From contig JAKJBW010000011.1 in the NCBI GenBank assembly GCA_022706785.1, positions 1-59,452 of the forward strand: a stretch of DNA of 59,452 bases, written 5' to 3'. The stretch is from Bacillota bacterium. Lineage in GTDB: Bacteria; Bacillota; Clostridia; UBA1381; UMGS1253. A program made the translations under genes and the position numbers. This document shows positions 1 to 8,610 of the stretch, in pieces (position 1 is the stretch's first letter; every line of letters begins with the position of its first letter). The notes under the pieces are model-generated. The model had not been told where the DNA came from, searched no databases, and was given only the letters and a program-made list of their open reading frames with translations.

Positions 1-3000
1 CGGGAATGGTTGGTTATGGTAACGCGCCGGATTTCCGCATTGTCCTCCGCAGACACCGCAATTTCGGTATGCGTATCTATCTGGCCGTCGCTTCGGAAAA
101 ACTCCGCTTTATCGCAGGTAAACAATACCCTATAGGTATCGTTCGGGATGTTTGTCGGGTTCATTGTGCTGCTCCACCAGGAGTTGGTACCGTCTTGGGA
201 CACATACACAAAATTGCCGTAATGCTGGGACAGCAGGTCAGATCGCCAGCGGGTGACATTTGTCCCGTTGCATACGCTGTAGCCGCCGCCTCTGTCCGTC
301 ACAATAACGCTGTACGACCTGTTGGACAGGATGTGCGCAGCGGGGAGGTATTCAACCGGATTTTTGATAGCGCGTATGCAATAATGCACATTGTATTTGT
401 TCGCGTTCGGAAGCTGGGCTTCGTATTTGGTTGCGTTTGTAAAGATAGCGCGCGTGGGCACACGTTCGCACAGTAAATATTCTACCGAACGCACGGACGG
501 ATCCTGCGCAAAGCGTTTTTGCATGATGTTCTGGTTGAGCACATTGTCAAGCGCCAAAAAGCTCATGCCCTGATGGTGCACCATATAGCTCTTTACTATG
601 GCATAGTCCTCGTCGCCCGAAAGGCGGCGTTTGGTAAAGTCGACAGCTTCGTAAAGACCGTAAATGCCTTGCATACCAAGCTTTTGCAGGCGTTTAATAT
701 TATCGATAGCCGCGGCCGGATGCACCATAAGCGCCATCACGCATGCATACGGCGCAACCGTCACATCGCTGTTAAGGCCGTGCTTCAGACCCAGGATAGG
801 TACGCCAAACGCCTTATACTGATAGTTAAGGTTCAGGTCGAACGCAAAGAATCCCGACTCCGAGGTTCCCCATACCTTTCCGCTCCTGCGTCCGTACTTG
901 ATCTGCTCGCGTACCGCAAACCAATACGTTTCGTCCAGGAGGGTATTTTTATAGCTCTTCATGATAAGGAGAGGCATAAGGTATTCAAACATGGTTCCTG
1001 TCCACGAAACCAGGCCGCGGTAGCCGTCGTCCCCCGCAAGGCTTCTGCCAAGCTTAAACCAGTGCTTATAGCTGATTTCACCTTTGGCAATGGCGATAAA
1101 GCTTGTCTGGCGCGCTTCAGAGGCCAGCAGATCGTAGTAGGACCGTGTGAGCTTTTCTTCGGCTACATTGTAGCCAATGAAAAACAGCTGGCGTTTTTTA
1201 TCAAACAGCGGAAGGAAGTTGACTTGGTCTATTATTTTGGTCAGCCGCTCAATTATTTTACGAAGCTGGTCCTGCCGGGCAGCCGCTTCGGCGTCCGGAT
1301 CTAATGAGAGCTCCGTCCTTATCGCCTGTGCCATAGCTTCAATTTTGCCAAGCCAGCTTCCGCCCTGTGAAAAATCACTGCCCAAAAGCTCATCTATAGC
1401 CTCTTTAAAGGCGTCATTAGTAAAGGTATCTTCCTTTACAAGGCTTAAAAGCGCTCCGTCAGTTATATTTATTTCCGGCCGCTCAAGCTTGGCGGCACGA
1501 ATTGTGTCGATAAGTCCATGAACATTTGACAAATCGATGCTTGGCCGGCCAATTAAGTTCCGAAGCCCTTCACGAAGCGTCATAAGGTAGGCAATATAGT
1601 TACCGCTGTCCACAGTCGAAACATACGCCGGCGGCATGACATCCAGTGTCTTGGTGTTATACCAGTTTAACAAATGACCGTTCCATTTACCTAGCTTATC
1701 TATGGTGTCAAGTGTTTTTTCTATCCGCTCAAGCATGGATTTGGTGGTAATATAGCCGAAATCACGCGCTGCCAGACATGAAATCAAAAGCATACCGATA
1801 TTGGTGGGGGAGGTGCGGTGTGCAATGCCGTTTGGCGGACTCTCCTGGAAATTATCCGGCGGCAGATAGTTGTCGGCCGCTGTGGCAAAATCCTCAAAAT
1901 AGCGCCAGGTTTGGCGCGATAATAGCTTAAGCTGCTCTGCTTCCTTTTCGCTGAATTGGTATTTCTGCTCCTGGCCGGGCAGGCTGATCCACCAGGCTGA
2001 CAAGGGCGCCAGTGCCCACAAAACAGCCAGAACCACAGACAAAAAAAGCCCTGAACCGTCCGTCATTATGCCAATGCCGATCAGCAGCGCACTGATAAAC
2101 GGAGAGATCCACATCTTGGCATAGTGCGGAAAAAGACCGTCCTTGCTGCGCCTTTCCGCATCCGCGGCAGTCACCCATTCCAGCATGTTTTTATGTGACA
2201 CGCAAAGCCGCCATAGCGTGCGTACGATGGCGTCAGCCATCAAATACGCCTGATAGGGCAGACAGATAAACGTGATGAGAAACTCCAGCAATGCGCCCTT
2301 GACGCCGTAAATTATAGTTGCGTTATACTTCTGATTCATAAAGTTAAAATAGCCCGAGCCAAGCGCGCCGATAATTGCGCTGATCAGCGGATAGCCCACC
2401 GAAACGACCGCAAGCGCCAGCACCCACCACTGCTGCGGCGACGGCAAAAGTACCGATGCGATAATGGCAGCGAACAGCAGCGGATACGCAAGGCTTCTGC
2501 GCAGGTTGTCGATAATTTTCCATTTGGAAAGGGTGTTAAGCGGATTTTTCACCTTTCCCCCTGCTCTGGTTTTTACCTTGCCAAAAAGGCGTGGCAAGAG
2601 CTGCCAATCACCCCGGACCCATCTGTGCAGCCTTGACATATGCGACAGATATTTTGCAGGATACCCGTCTGAAACCTCCACATCCGTAAGAAGCGCGCAG
2701 CGCAGGTAGGAGCCCTCCAAAAGGTCGTGGCTTAAAATAGCGTTGTCGGGCAGGGCGTCCATAAGCGTAGCATAGAAGGTGTCTACATCGAAAATGCCCT
2801 TGCCGGTAAATATGCCTTCCCCAAAAAGATCCTGATAAACATCGCTTACGGCACTGCTGTACTGGTCGATACCGCCCTGGCCCGCAAAAATCTTGGAAAA
2901 GAGCGTCTTGTTGGCGCTTTCGATATCCACATCGACCCTGGGCTGCATAATGCCGTAGCCTTGCACAACAATACCTTTAGCGGCGTCTGTTTTAGGCCTG

Positions 3001-4961
3001 TTAAGTGGGTGCGCCATTGCGCCTATCAGCTGCAGTGCGCCGCCCTGGTGCAGCTTGGTGTCCGCGTCAAGGGTAATAATGTATTTGACAGGGCCGAGCG
3101 CGGCAATATCGCCTGTAATGGTAGAAAAATCGCCTTTGTCGCCTGTTTTTAACAGGTGCACGAAGTCACATATCGCGCCCCTTTTGCGCTCACGGCCCAT
3201 CCATTTTTGTTCGTTTTGATTAAAGCTGCGGCGGCGGCAAAATAGATAAAACCTGTCACGTTCCCCGGGATATTTGTCGTTAAGCTCATGTATTTGTGAG
3301 ACCGCGTGCCGTATTATCTCGGCTTCTCCCTCATTTTCCGGCTTATCGCCGTCCTTGAAGTCGCCGACGATGCCAAAAAACAAGTTATCATCGCGGTTGG
3401 CCAGATAAAAGCTTTCTAAATTGTCAATCAGCGACGATACGTTTTTTTGGTCGAACAAAAGTGTGGGCGTAATGACAAATGTTGCATTTTCTTTGCCTAT
3501 GCCGTCCTGCAGTTCCAGCTTCGGCAAAAGCTGTACTTTTTTTTGCGCACACGCGCGCCTGTTGATAAGCTTGACTGCAATTTCCGACGCAGGGATAAGG
3601 CAGATAACGCCGATGACGGCCGCGACCCATACGCTGACCGGAAGGCAGATGAAAAATATGGCTGCCGCGAGGATAAAGCTAAGCAGAGATACGCCCGAAA
3701 TATAAGCAAATACCTTGTTTTTGCAAAGCCATCCGGTCTTTTTTTTCACGCCGGAAACCTGCTGTTCAAGCTCGGCTTTTCCTTCGCCGATTAAATAATA
3801 GCCCACATGCCGTTCGTGATAGTTCTCGTCGCTATGGGCGCCTGCAAGATCAAACGCCTTTGACACCACCGCCCGTTCATTAACGCCGGCTTTGGCCGCA
3901 ATATTTTTTACGCTTTTGCGGTACATTTCGCGGGATTGCGCGTCCATCATGGGATATGTCCCGGACGGGTCGCCGCGAAGCAGCAGCTCTGTTTCGCTGA
4001 GCTGTTCAAAAACCTCAGCCCAGTCTATTGCCGACAACGTCACAATACCCATTATGGAATTGCCCATTGCGATTTGTCTTGCGGCTTGCTTGTTATACTC
4101 CTTATCTATAATCTGGGATGCAGTAAGCCCACGCCGCTCCAGGTTGGCGTCGATCAGGGAAAGGGGCAGTATAGCCTTTGCGCCGTATGCCTTCAGATTG
4201 GATATCAGCTGTACAACAAACGTTTTATTGATGTGCGAATTATGAGAAAAATAGCGGTTTATTTTTTCTGTGACCCATTTACTGTCATCCAGCCTGGAGG
4301 TGATATATTCACTGTATTTTTGGGCGTATTCATATTCTTTTACGCTCAGGCGTATTTTGCGGCAAATATAGGCGATATTTTCAATCAGGACAACCTTTAT
4401 CATTAAAGGCAGCGCCCATAATTCCAGGGAAGACAGTATATCTACTTGCTGATAGCTCTTTACGAAAGCTACTAAGGTTTCTTCTTCTATATGCGCTTCC
4501 CTGTGCGCCGCAAGCTCCTCGGCAATGACAAAAATGCGCGGGTATCCCTTCGAGCGTCCATCCTCCACGACGGGGAGTTTGGAAAGCGTCTTTTTATCCA
4601 TACCCATTTTTATTTCTTTGATATGCCTCTCGACAATATAGTAATTGTCCAAAATCCATTCGGCGGCAGGCGGCAGTTTGGCGTCGTGATTCATTTTTTC
4701 AATAAGCTCACGATAGACCGAGGTGATATAATCGTAGTTTGATTCTATCATTTCCTCAATACCTTTAAGAGCGTCTGTTGACGGAATGGTGTTCAAATTT
4801 GAAGCGATCTGGCTCGCATGGGCCATTAGTTCATCGTATGGTAAATAAGCGTCTAATATCTTAGACGCCATCCGCTTGGCTTTATGTATCTTTTTTGAGA
4901 GCATAAAGCCTGATTGTGCTATGATTATGATCAAAATAAGGATGATGAAGTATTTTAGCAT
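1..4961 (-). CDS. cyclic beta-1,2-glucan synthase-like giant enzyme (GT84/GH94 type), C-terminus cut by window edge
   Basis: Reading leftwards from 4961 the frame stays open to base 1, giving about 1653 residues without a stop, so the C-terminal part lies outside. It starts with a hydrophobic membrane segment (MLKYFIILILIIIIAQ). A glycosyltransferase domain follows, with TLDADTK near residue 630, SHDLLEG near 740 and HRWVRGDWQ near 780, then a multi-helix membrane region. A glycoamylase-like domain begins near residue 1015 (YLPPDN, then HRTSPTNIGM) and includes AFGVPILGLKHGL and YMVHHQGMSFLAL. The truncated end looks like the first GH94-type beta-sandwich. This is the NdvB/Cgs architecture, which builds and phosphorolytically trims beta-1,2-glucan chains at the membrane; full-length members are near 2800 residues. 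The start at 4961 has GGGGA five bases upstream; ATG at 4973 is an alternative. The upstream region carries palindromic element A. Substrate linkage is inferred from the family. Confidence 0.85.
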   Translation of the reverse strand, partial: MLKYFIILILIIIIAQSGFMLSKKIHKAKRMASKILDAYLPYDELMAHASQIASNLNTIPSTDALKGIEEMIESNYDYITSVYRELIEKMNHDAKLPPAAEWILDNYYIVERHIKEIKMGMDKKTLSKLPVVEDGRSKGYPRIFVIAEELAAHREAHIEEETLVAFVKSYQQVDILSSLELWALPLMIKVVLIENIAYICRKIRLSVKEYEYAQKYSEYITSRLDDSKWVTEKINRYFSHNSHINKTFVVQLISNLKAYGAKAILPLSLIDANLERRGLTASQIIDKEYNKQAARQIAMGNSIMGIVTLSAIDWAEVFEQLSETELLLRGDPSGTYPMMDAQSREMYRKSVKNIAAKAGVNERAVVSKAFDLAGAHSDENYHERHVGYYLIGEGKAELEQQVSGVKKKTGWLCKNKVFAYISGVSLLSFILAAAIFFICLPVSVWVAAVIGVICLIPASEIAVKLINRRACAQKKVQLLPKLELQDGIGKENATFVITPTLLFDQKNVSSLIDNLESFYLANRDDNLFFGIVGDFKDGDKPENEGEAEIIRHAVSQIHELNDKYPGERDRFYLFCRRRSFNQNEQKWMGRERKRGAICDFVHLLKTGDKGDFSTITGDIAALGPVKYIITLDADTKLHQGGALQLIGAMAHPLNRPKTDAAKGIVVQGYGIMQPRVDVDIESANKTLFSKIFAGQGGIDQYSSAVSDVYQDLFGEGIFTGKGIFDVDTFYATLMDALPDNAILSHDLLEGSYLRCALLTDVEVSDGYPAKYLSHMSRLHRWVRGDWQLLPRLFGKVKTRAGGKVKNPLNTLSKWKIIDNLRRSLAYPLLFAAIIASVLLPSPQQWWVLALAVVSVGYPLISAIIGALGSGYFNFMNQKYNATIIYGVKGALLEFLITFICLPYQAYLMADAIVRTLWRLCVSHKNMLEWVTAADAERRSKDGLFPHYAKMWISPFISALLIGIGIMTDGSGLFLSVVLAVLWALAPLSAWWISLPGQEQKYQFSEKEAEQLKLLSRQTWRYFEDFATAADNYLPPDNFQESPPNGIAHRTSPTNIGMLLISCLAARDFGYITTKSMLERIEKTLDTIDKLGKWNGHLLNWYNTKTLDVMPPAYVSTVDSGNYIAYLMTLREGLRNLIGRPSIDLSNVHGLIDTIRAAKLERPEINITDGALLSLVKEDTFTNDAFKEAIDELLGSDFSQGGSWLGKIEAMAQAIRTELSLDPDAEAAARQDQLRKIIERLTKIIDQVNFLPLFDKKRQLFFIGYNVAEEKLTRSYYDLLASEARQTSFIAIAKGEISYKHWFKLGRSLAGDDGYRGLVSWTGTMFEYLMPLLIMKSYKNTLLDETYWFAVREQIKYGRRSGKVWGTSESGFFAFDLNLNYQYKAFGVPILGLKHGLNSDVTVAPYACVMALMVHPAAAIDNIKRLQKLGMQGIYGLYEAVDFTKRRLSGDEDYAIVKSYMVHHQGMSFLALDNVLNQNIMQKRFAQDPSVRSVEYLLCERVPTRAIFTNATKYEAQLPNANKYNVHYCIRAIKNPVEYLPAAHILSNRSYSVIVTDRGGGYSVCNGTNVTRWRSDLLSQHYGNFVYVSQDGTNSWWSSTMNPTNIPNDTYRVLFTCDKAEFFRSDGQIDTHTEIAVSAEDNAEIRRVTITNHS

Positions 4962-4980
4962 AGATATCCCCATTTCACAT

Positions 4981-5144
4981 TAGACCTGTCCGTTAACTCA
5001 AACGCGTGCGGATAATTGAGGATTTTTTCCACAGGGTGATTCAGACAGGTTCTGCCAATACTTTGTGTATTGGCGGGTTCTGACTGGCATCCTGTGGGAA
5101 AAAGACCGATTTTGCCGCCGTGTCGGGGTTAGCGGACAGGTCTA
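4981..5144. repeat. palindromic element A (copy-specific 17-bp arms, shared core)
   Basis: The outer arms TAGACCTGTCCGTTAAC (4981-4997) and GTTAGCGGACAGGTCTA (5128-5144) are complementary over 17 bp with one G-T wobble. A second stem pairs TTTTTTCCACAGG (5023-5035) with CCTGTGGGAAAAAG (5091-5104). The apex is CCAATACTTTGTGTATTGG (5055-5073). Core edges and apex resemble elements B and C, while the arms are unrelated to theirs. It lies in the 375-base gap between the glucan synthase start and spoIIR, ending only 20 bases before the glucan synthase start codon, so it would form a large hairpin in that leader. The rest of the gap holds a terminator near 5276 and no gene. Confidence 0.8.
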
Positions 5145-5275
5145 TTGGTGTTTTTATACGCTTTAATATTTCCCGTGCGCTGTCTTTTCATACAAAAACA
5201 TGGGGCACTTATCTGAAATTTTATATTTGTCCGAAAGATCATGCGTATATGGATAAAAGTCTGCGCGAATCAAGC

Positions 5276-5318
5276 AAAAAGCCGCCTAACTTGTTTATAA
5301 ACAGCTTTGGCGGCTTTT
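5276..5318. terminator. bidirectional intrinsic terminator downstream of spoIIR
   Basis: AAAAAGCCGCC (5276-5286) pairs with GGCGGCTTTT (5309-5318). The stem is A-rich on one side and T-rich on the other, so it can work on either strand. The self-complementary TGTTTATAAACA sits in the loop. It lies 31 bases beyond the spoIIR stop on the minus strand. Confidence 0.8.
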
Positions 5319-5348
5319 ATAAAAATGTAAGCGTCACATTGCAGGTTG

Positions 5349-5990
5349 CTATTGTTTTTTAGCCTGGAAGATGTCTCTTGTCGATTCATTCCACAGCTCT
5401 ACGATTTTAAATTTGATCTGCACAGGCATCCGGCTTTCATCCGAAGCGGTGATAATGTCGTATGCGTCTGCGGTTATATTTTCTTTTAAAATGGCCAGAC
5501 TATTTTGTGAGGCTTCGCCTTTTGCACCGTCTACAAAGCAGAGCGGGGGAAACATCACGCACCACCAGTTCTTGCCGCCGCCTTCGCCAAGCACCAGGCG
5601 CAGCGCGTCATAATTGCCTGCCGGCAGGGTAATATTCTGATACTGCTTTACAGGAAAGCTGTAGTTGCCTACGCTTGCGACAGCATGGTAGCCATATCCT
5701 TGCTTGCGCAGCACACTGTTTGCGATATCCTCTATATAGGGGATGTTTTCGGAAATGATTTTTTCAGCCTGCGCAGGCGATTCTATCCCGGCAAATTTTT
5801 CACGCATGGCTGCAATAACCGCATCGCGCACGTTTAGTTTCACAGCCTGATCCTGCGCGGAATCACTGTTTGCTATAATATGAAGCCGGACCAAAGAATC
5901 CGCAATTTTGTTTTGTGTTGTCTGAGCATACACGCCTACGGCTGTTGTGATAACGATCCCCACCACAAGTGCAAAAAGCAGTTTTTTCAT
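5349..5990 (-). CDS. spoIIR: stage II sporulation protein R (SpoIIR)
   Basis: The 213-residue product has a short N-terminal hydrophobic signal (KKLLFALVVGIVITTAVGVYA) followed by the conserved SpoIIR body: RLHIIANSDSAQDQ near residues 35-48, LPAGNYDALRLVLGEG and GKNWWCVMFPPLCFVD. In Bacillus and Clostridium SpoIIR is made in the forespore under sigma-F and secreted towards the mother cell, where it triggers SpoIIGA to process pro-sigma-E. Start ATG at 5990 follows GGGAGGG with eight-base spacing. It is a single gene, divergent from sleB, with a candidate sigma-F promoter at 6026-6055 and a terminator downstream. Length is normal for the family. Confidence 0.95.
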   Translation of the reverse strand: MKKLLFALVVGIVITTAVGVYAQTTQNKIADSLVRLHIIANSDSAQDQAVKLNVRDAVIAAMREKFAGIESPAQAEKIISENIPYIEDIANSVLRKQGYGYHAVASVGNYSFPVKQYQNITLPAGNYDALRLVLGEGGGKNWWCVMFPPLCFVDGAKGEASQNSLAILKENITADAYDIITASDESRMPVQIKFKIVELWNESTRDIFQAKKQ

Positions 5991-6025
5991 CAGACTTTCC
6001 CTCCCGATATTTTGTTTTGCACTAA

Positions 6026-6055
6026 GAGTATTGACACGCTGATATGCAATTATAC
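6026..6055 (-). promoter_or_regulatory. candidate sigma-F promoter of spoIIR
   Basis: On the minus strand GTATA (6055-6051) is followed after 15 bases by GTCAATACTC (6035-6026). The sigma-F consensus is roughly GYATA, 15 bases, GGnnAnAnT; one of the two leading G residues is missing here. It would give a leader of about 30 bases with the ribosome binding site in place. spoIIR is known to be sigma-F controlled in B. subtilis. Confidence 0.5.
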
Positions 6056-6131
6056 AAATCTTGTATAAATTTCATAGTGCGGGTAAAAAATAACAAGGCA
6101 AAATCAGAAATATGTATGGGATACTTAGCAG

Positions 6132-6166
6132 AGCCTGTGTACAAAGCAAAGTTTTGCATACAGGCT
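6132..6166 (+). other. hairpin upstream of sleB
   Basis: AGCCTGT (6132-6138) pairs with ACAGGCT (6160-6166), with a further CAAA/TTTG-type pairing inside. It ends 6 bases before the AAGGAGG ribosome binding site of sleB and has no T-run, so it is not a terminator. It may be an mRNA leader structure or an operator; no known riboswitch was recognised. Confidence 0.45.
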
Positions 6167-6184
6167 TGCACAAGGAGGAATAGC

Positions 6185-6667
6185 ATGAAACGAAACAAAA
6201 GAATTATCCTGTGGGTAATGGCCGCCTATATAGCGGCAGCGTCGCTGACAATAGGGGTAGAAGCACCGGTGCGGCAAAACGTTGTGCATGCGCAGAAAGC
6301 CAAAGCGAGCAGCAATGACGCGCAGCTCCTGGCGCGTGCTGTTAACGGTGAAGCACGCGGCGAGCCTTATGAAGGTCAGGTAGCGGTTGCCGCTGTGATT
6401 TTAAACCGGGTCAAGCATCCGTCGTTCCCGAAGTCTATTGCTGGCGTGATCTATCAGCCGGGTGCGTTTACGGCTGTGTCGGACGGGCAGATCAATGTGG
6501 CGATTGCCGAGAACACAACCGTGTACAAGGCGTGCCAGGACGCGATGAACGGATGGGATCCCACAGGCGGCGCAATTTACTACTACAATCCCGCTACCGC
6601 AACCAACGACTGGATATGGTCTCGAAAAGTTGTCAAAATCATCGGGAAACATAAGTTTGCCATTTAA
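6185..6667 (+). CDS. sleB: spore cortex-lytic cell wall hydrolase SleB, catalytic domain only
   Basis: The 160-residue protein has an N-terminal membrane/signal segment (about residues 7-25) and then the SleB hydrolase_2 domain: LLARAVNGEARGEPYEGQVA near residues 46-65, AVILNRVKHPSFP, and the end GGAIYYYNPATATNDW. The glutamate of NGEARGE is the expected catalytic acid of this lytic transglycosylase family, which opens spore cortex peptidoglycan during germination. Start ATG 6185 follows AAGGAGG at ideal spacing. B. subtilis SleB (about 305 residues) carries an N-terminal peptidoglycan-binding domain that is absent here. ypeB follows after 14 bases, the usual partner whose product is needed for SleB stability. 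Confidence 0.9.
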   Translation: MKRNKRIILWVMAAYIAAASLTIGVEAPVRQNVVHAQKAKASSNDAQLLARAVNGEARGEPYEGQVAVAAVILNRVKHPSFPKSIAGVIYQPGAFTAVSDGQINVAIAENTTVYKACQDAMNGWDPTGGAIYYYNPATATNDWIWSRKVVKIIGKHKFAI

Positions 6668-6681
6668 TTAAGGAGGATATT

Positions 6682-8085
6682 ATGGAGGACACAAACGGCA
6701 AAAAAAAGGGCATTAAGAAAACGACAAGCAGAAAGCTCTACAGCGCCAGCTTCATTGTGGCAGTGCTTGCGATCATATCGGTAAGCGCCATAGCGGTTGC
6801 CAGAAACAATGAGCTAAACACCTACAAGCAGCAAGTAGAGAACCAATACAACAGGGCATTTCATGAAACGGTGGACTATGTCCGCCAGATCGACTCACTG
6901 CTGGCGAAAAGCAGGCTGATAAGCTCGCCCGAGCAAATGGCAAGCATATCCTCTGAAATATTCCACGAGTCGTTTGCCGCAAAATCCAACATGGGCCAGC
7001 TTCCCATTATAGACGCAAACATAGACAACACCTCCAAATTTTTGGTTCAGGCAGGAGACTACGCGTTTGCAGTATCGCAAAAAATGGCTGCGGAAGGGAA
7101 AGTGACCGAAGAGGATACCAAGCAGCTAAGCTCGCTCAGCGATTATTGCTCCAAGTTATATGCCTCATTGCGTGATATTCAGGACAAAATATATTCGGGT
7201 GAAATGCGCTTCGGAAGCCTTGCCAAGGAGGGGCATAACACAGGAGAGGGAGACGAGGTAACCTTTGTCAGCAGTATTGAGAATGTGGAGAAGGAATTTG
7301 CCGATTACCCTACACTGATGTATGACGGACCGTTTTCGGAGCATATCGACAGACTGGAAGCCAAAAATGCGCCTAAGGATCAGGATATCGGTCAGGATGC
7401 CGCAAGGCAGATTGCGGTTGACTTCCTTGGTCCCGAAAAGTCGGCCAGTATGGTGTATAACGGGGAAGAGAACGGCAATATCCCATGCTACACCTATGCC
7501 GCCTATCCTGAGGAAGGCAGCGAAGAACGTGTCTGCTATGTCAATGTCACACGTTCGGGCGGCCATGTGCTGATGTATCTGGATAATCGCGCGGTGCAGG
7601 AGGAAAGCCTGGACTTTGATGCCGCCACGGTAAAGGCGGGTGAATTTTTACAGGCAAGAGGCATCTATAATATGAAGCAAAGCTATTATGATAAGACAGC
7701 TGGTGTCGCAACCATCAACTTTGCCTACGTTCAGGACGATATCGTTATGTATCCCGATTTGATTAAGGTGAGGGTAGCGCTTGACAACGGCGAAATACTG
7801 GGGATTGAATCAAAGGGCTATATCATGGCGCATCAGGAAAGGCGCCAGCTGCCCGAAATCAGGTTTACCGAGCAGGAAGCAAGGCAAAAGGTCAATAAGG
7901 GACTCAATATTACCAAGAGCGGACTGGCTGTGATCGCCACAGACTCATACCGTGAGGTGCTGTGCTACGAGTTCCACGGAAATTTTGAAGAGAAGAATTT
8001 TATCGTATATATTAATGCCAATACCGGACAGGGAGAGAGGATACTGCTCCTGATTGAGTCGGAAGACGGTGTGCTTACCATGTAG
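6682..8085 (+). CDS. ypeB: germination protein YpeB
   Basis: The 467-residue protein has one N-terminal membrane segment (about residues 22-40, SFIVAVLAIISVSAIAV). A long helical region follows, then C-terminal PepSY-like repeats, visible where paired segments carry DAATVKAGEFLQARG and EARQKVNKGLNI. YpeB partners SleB in the spore: each protects or localises the other, and YpeB is cleaved during germination. The gene lies 14 bases after sleB behind AAGGAGG, so the two form one operon. A hairpin at 8101-8135 ends the unit. Length is normal for clostridial YpeB (near 450). Confidence 0.93.
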   Translation: MEDTNGKKKGIKKTTSRKLYSASFIVAVLAIISVSAIAVARNNELNTYKQQVENQYNRAFHETVDYVRQIDSLLAKSRLISSPEQMASISSEIFHESFAAKSNMGQLPIIDANIDNTSKFLVQAGDYAFAVSQKMAAEGKVTEEDTKQLSSLSDYCSKLYASLRDIQDKIYSGEMRFGSLAKEGHNTGEGDEVTFVSSIENVEKEFADYPTLMYDGPFSEHIDRLEAKNAPKDQDIGQDAARQIAVDFLGPEKSASMVYNGEENGNIPCYTYAAYPEEGSEERVCYVNVTRSGGHVLMYLDNRAVQEESLDFDAATVKAGEFLQARGIYNMKQSYYDKTAGVATINFAYVQDDIVMYPDLIKVRVALDNGEILGIESKGYIMAHQERRQLPEIRFTEQEARQKVNKGLNITKSGLAVIATDSYREVLCYEFHGNFEEKNFIVYINANTGQGERILLLIESEDGVLTM

Positions 8086-8100
8086 GGCATAAGCCACGGC

Positions 8101-8135
8101 GCAGAAAAGGTCAACCCAATGGTTGACCTTTCTGC
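8101..8135 (+). terminator. terminator hairpin after ypeB
   Basis: GCAGAAAAGGTCAACC (8101-8116) pairs with GGTTGACCTTTCTGC (8121-8135), about 15 bp with a CAAT loop. The following T-run is poor. A second hairpin follows at 8146-8170, and sspF-like converges from the other side. Confidence 0.6.
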
Positions 8136-8145
8136 CATTTGCTAT

Positions 8146-8175
8146 GATATGAATATTTTATACTCATATCTTTTA
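8146..8175 (+). terminator. second weak hairpin between convergent ypeB and sspF-like
   Basis: GATATGA (8146-8152) pairs with TCATATC (8164-8170), followed by TTTTAT. The stem is AT-rich and short. It could act as a backup terminator for ypeB. Confidence 0.4.
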
Positions 8176-8200
8176 TGCTACGCTTCTTTAACTTTTGGGG

Positions 8201-8365
8201 TTACTTGCCGATATTTCTTTCGGCAATTTCGATCGCCTTGGTCACAATATTACCGCAGTCTTTTGAGCTGACGTTACCCCAACCGTTTTTTGAGACCTCG
8301 TCATATACGCCCAGCTCTTTGGCAATCTCATATTTTAATTTTTCAGACATCTTAGACCTGCTCAT
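8201..8365 (-). CDS. small acid-soluble spore protein, SspF-type (54 residues)
   Basis: The gene is short: ATG at 8365, stop at 8201, ribosome binding site GGAGGG seven bases upstream. The protein begins MSRSKMSEKLKYEIAKELG. It contains YDEVSKNGWGNVSSKDCGNI and ends KAIEIAERNIGK. The K-x-E-I-A-K-E-L-G, GWG, KD-x-GN-x-V and IEIAER pieces match the minor alpha/beta-type SASP SspF of Bacillus. These proteins coat spore DNA and protect it from UV and chemical damage. In Bacillus they are made in the forespore under sigma-G; no clear sigma-G promoter was recognised here. It sits between two other late sporulation units. Confidence 0.88.
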   Translation of the reverse strand: MSRSKMSEKLKYEIAKELGVYDEVSKNGWGNVSSKDCGNIVTKAIEIAERNIGK

Positions 8366-8561
8366 TTTTTAACCCTCCGGTTTGTTAAGCGTAAATTTGT
8401 ATCTCACAGCTATGTGTGATCTACAATGTTATTATGTGAGTTTTTCAATGACATATGCTTTTGAATAAATGCCATGGCCGCCAGCTTTTTCATTGCTTAA
8501 ACCAATCCGGGTCTTTGTTTGAGCCTTTTGCAAACCCTATGAAAGTTTTATTCTACCGCAG

Positions 8562-8590
8562 GTATAAAACGCTAAATTATGGAAAAAATG
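8562..8590 (+). promoter_or_regulatory. candidate sigma-F promoter of spoIIQ
   Basis: GTATA (8562-8566), a 14-base spacer and GGAAAAAATG (8581-8590), which fits the sigma-F -10 pattern GGnnAnAhTr at every fixed position. Transcription would start about 15 bases before the ATG, leaving GGAGGT (8598-8603) almost at the 5' end. spoIIQ is a classical sigma-F gene in B. subtilis. Confidence 0.55.
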
Positions 8591-8610
8591 CAAATATGGA
8601 GGTGTAATAA

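Noticed and set aside
519..1304. A 261-codon plus-strand open frame opposite the glucan synthase
   Set aside because: The minus frame encodes recognisable glycoamylase-domain motifs over the same bases; the plus frame has no family features and no ribosome binding site.
6101..6131. Sigma-G promoter for sleB
   Set aside because: No pair of boxes matched the GNATR / CATnnTA pattern well enough to report.
6044..6184. SleB start upstream at 6044
   Set aside because: The extra 47 residues include the untranslated hairpin and no peptidoglycan-binding domain; ATG 6185 has an ideal AAGGAGG.
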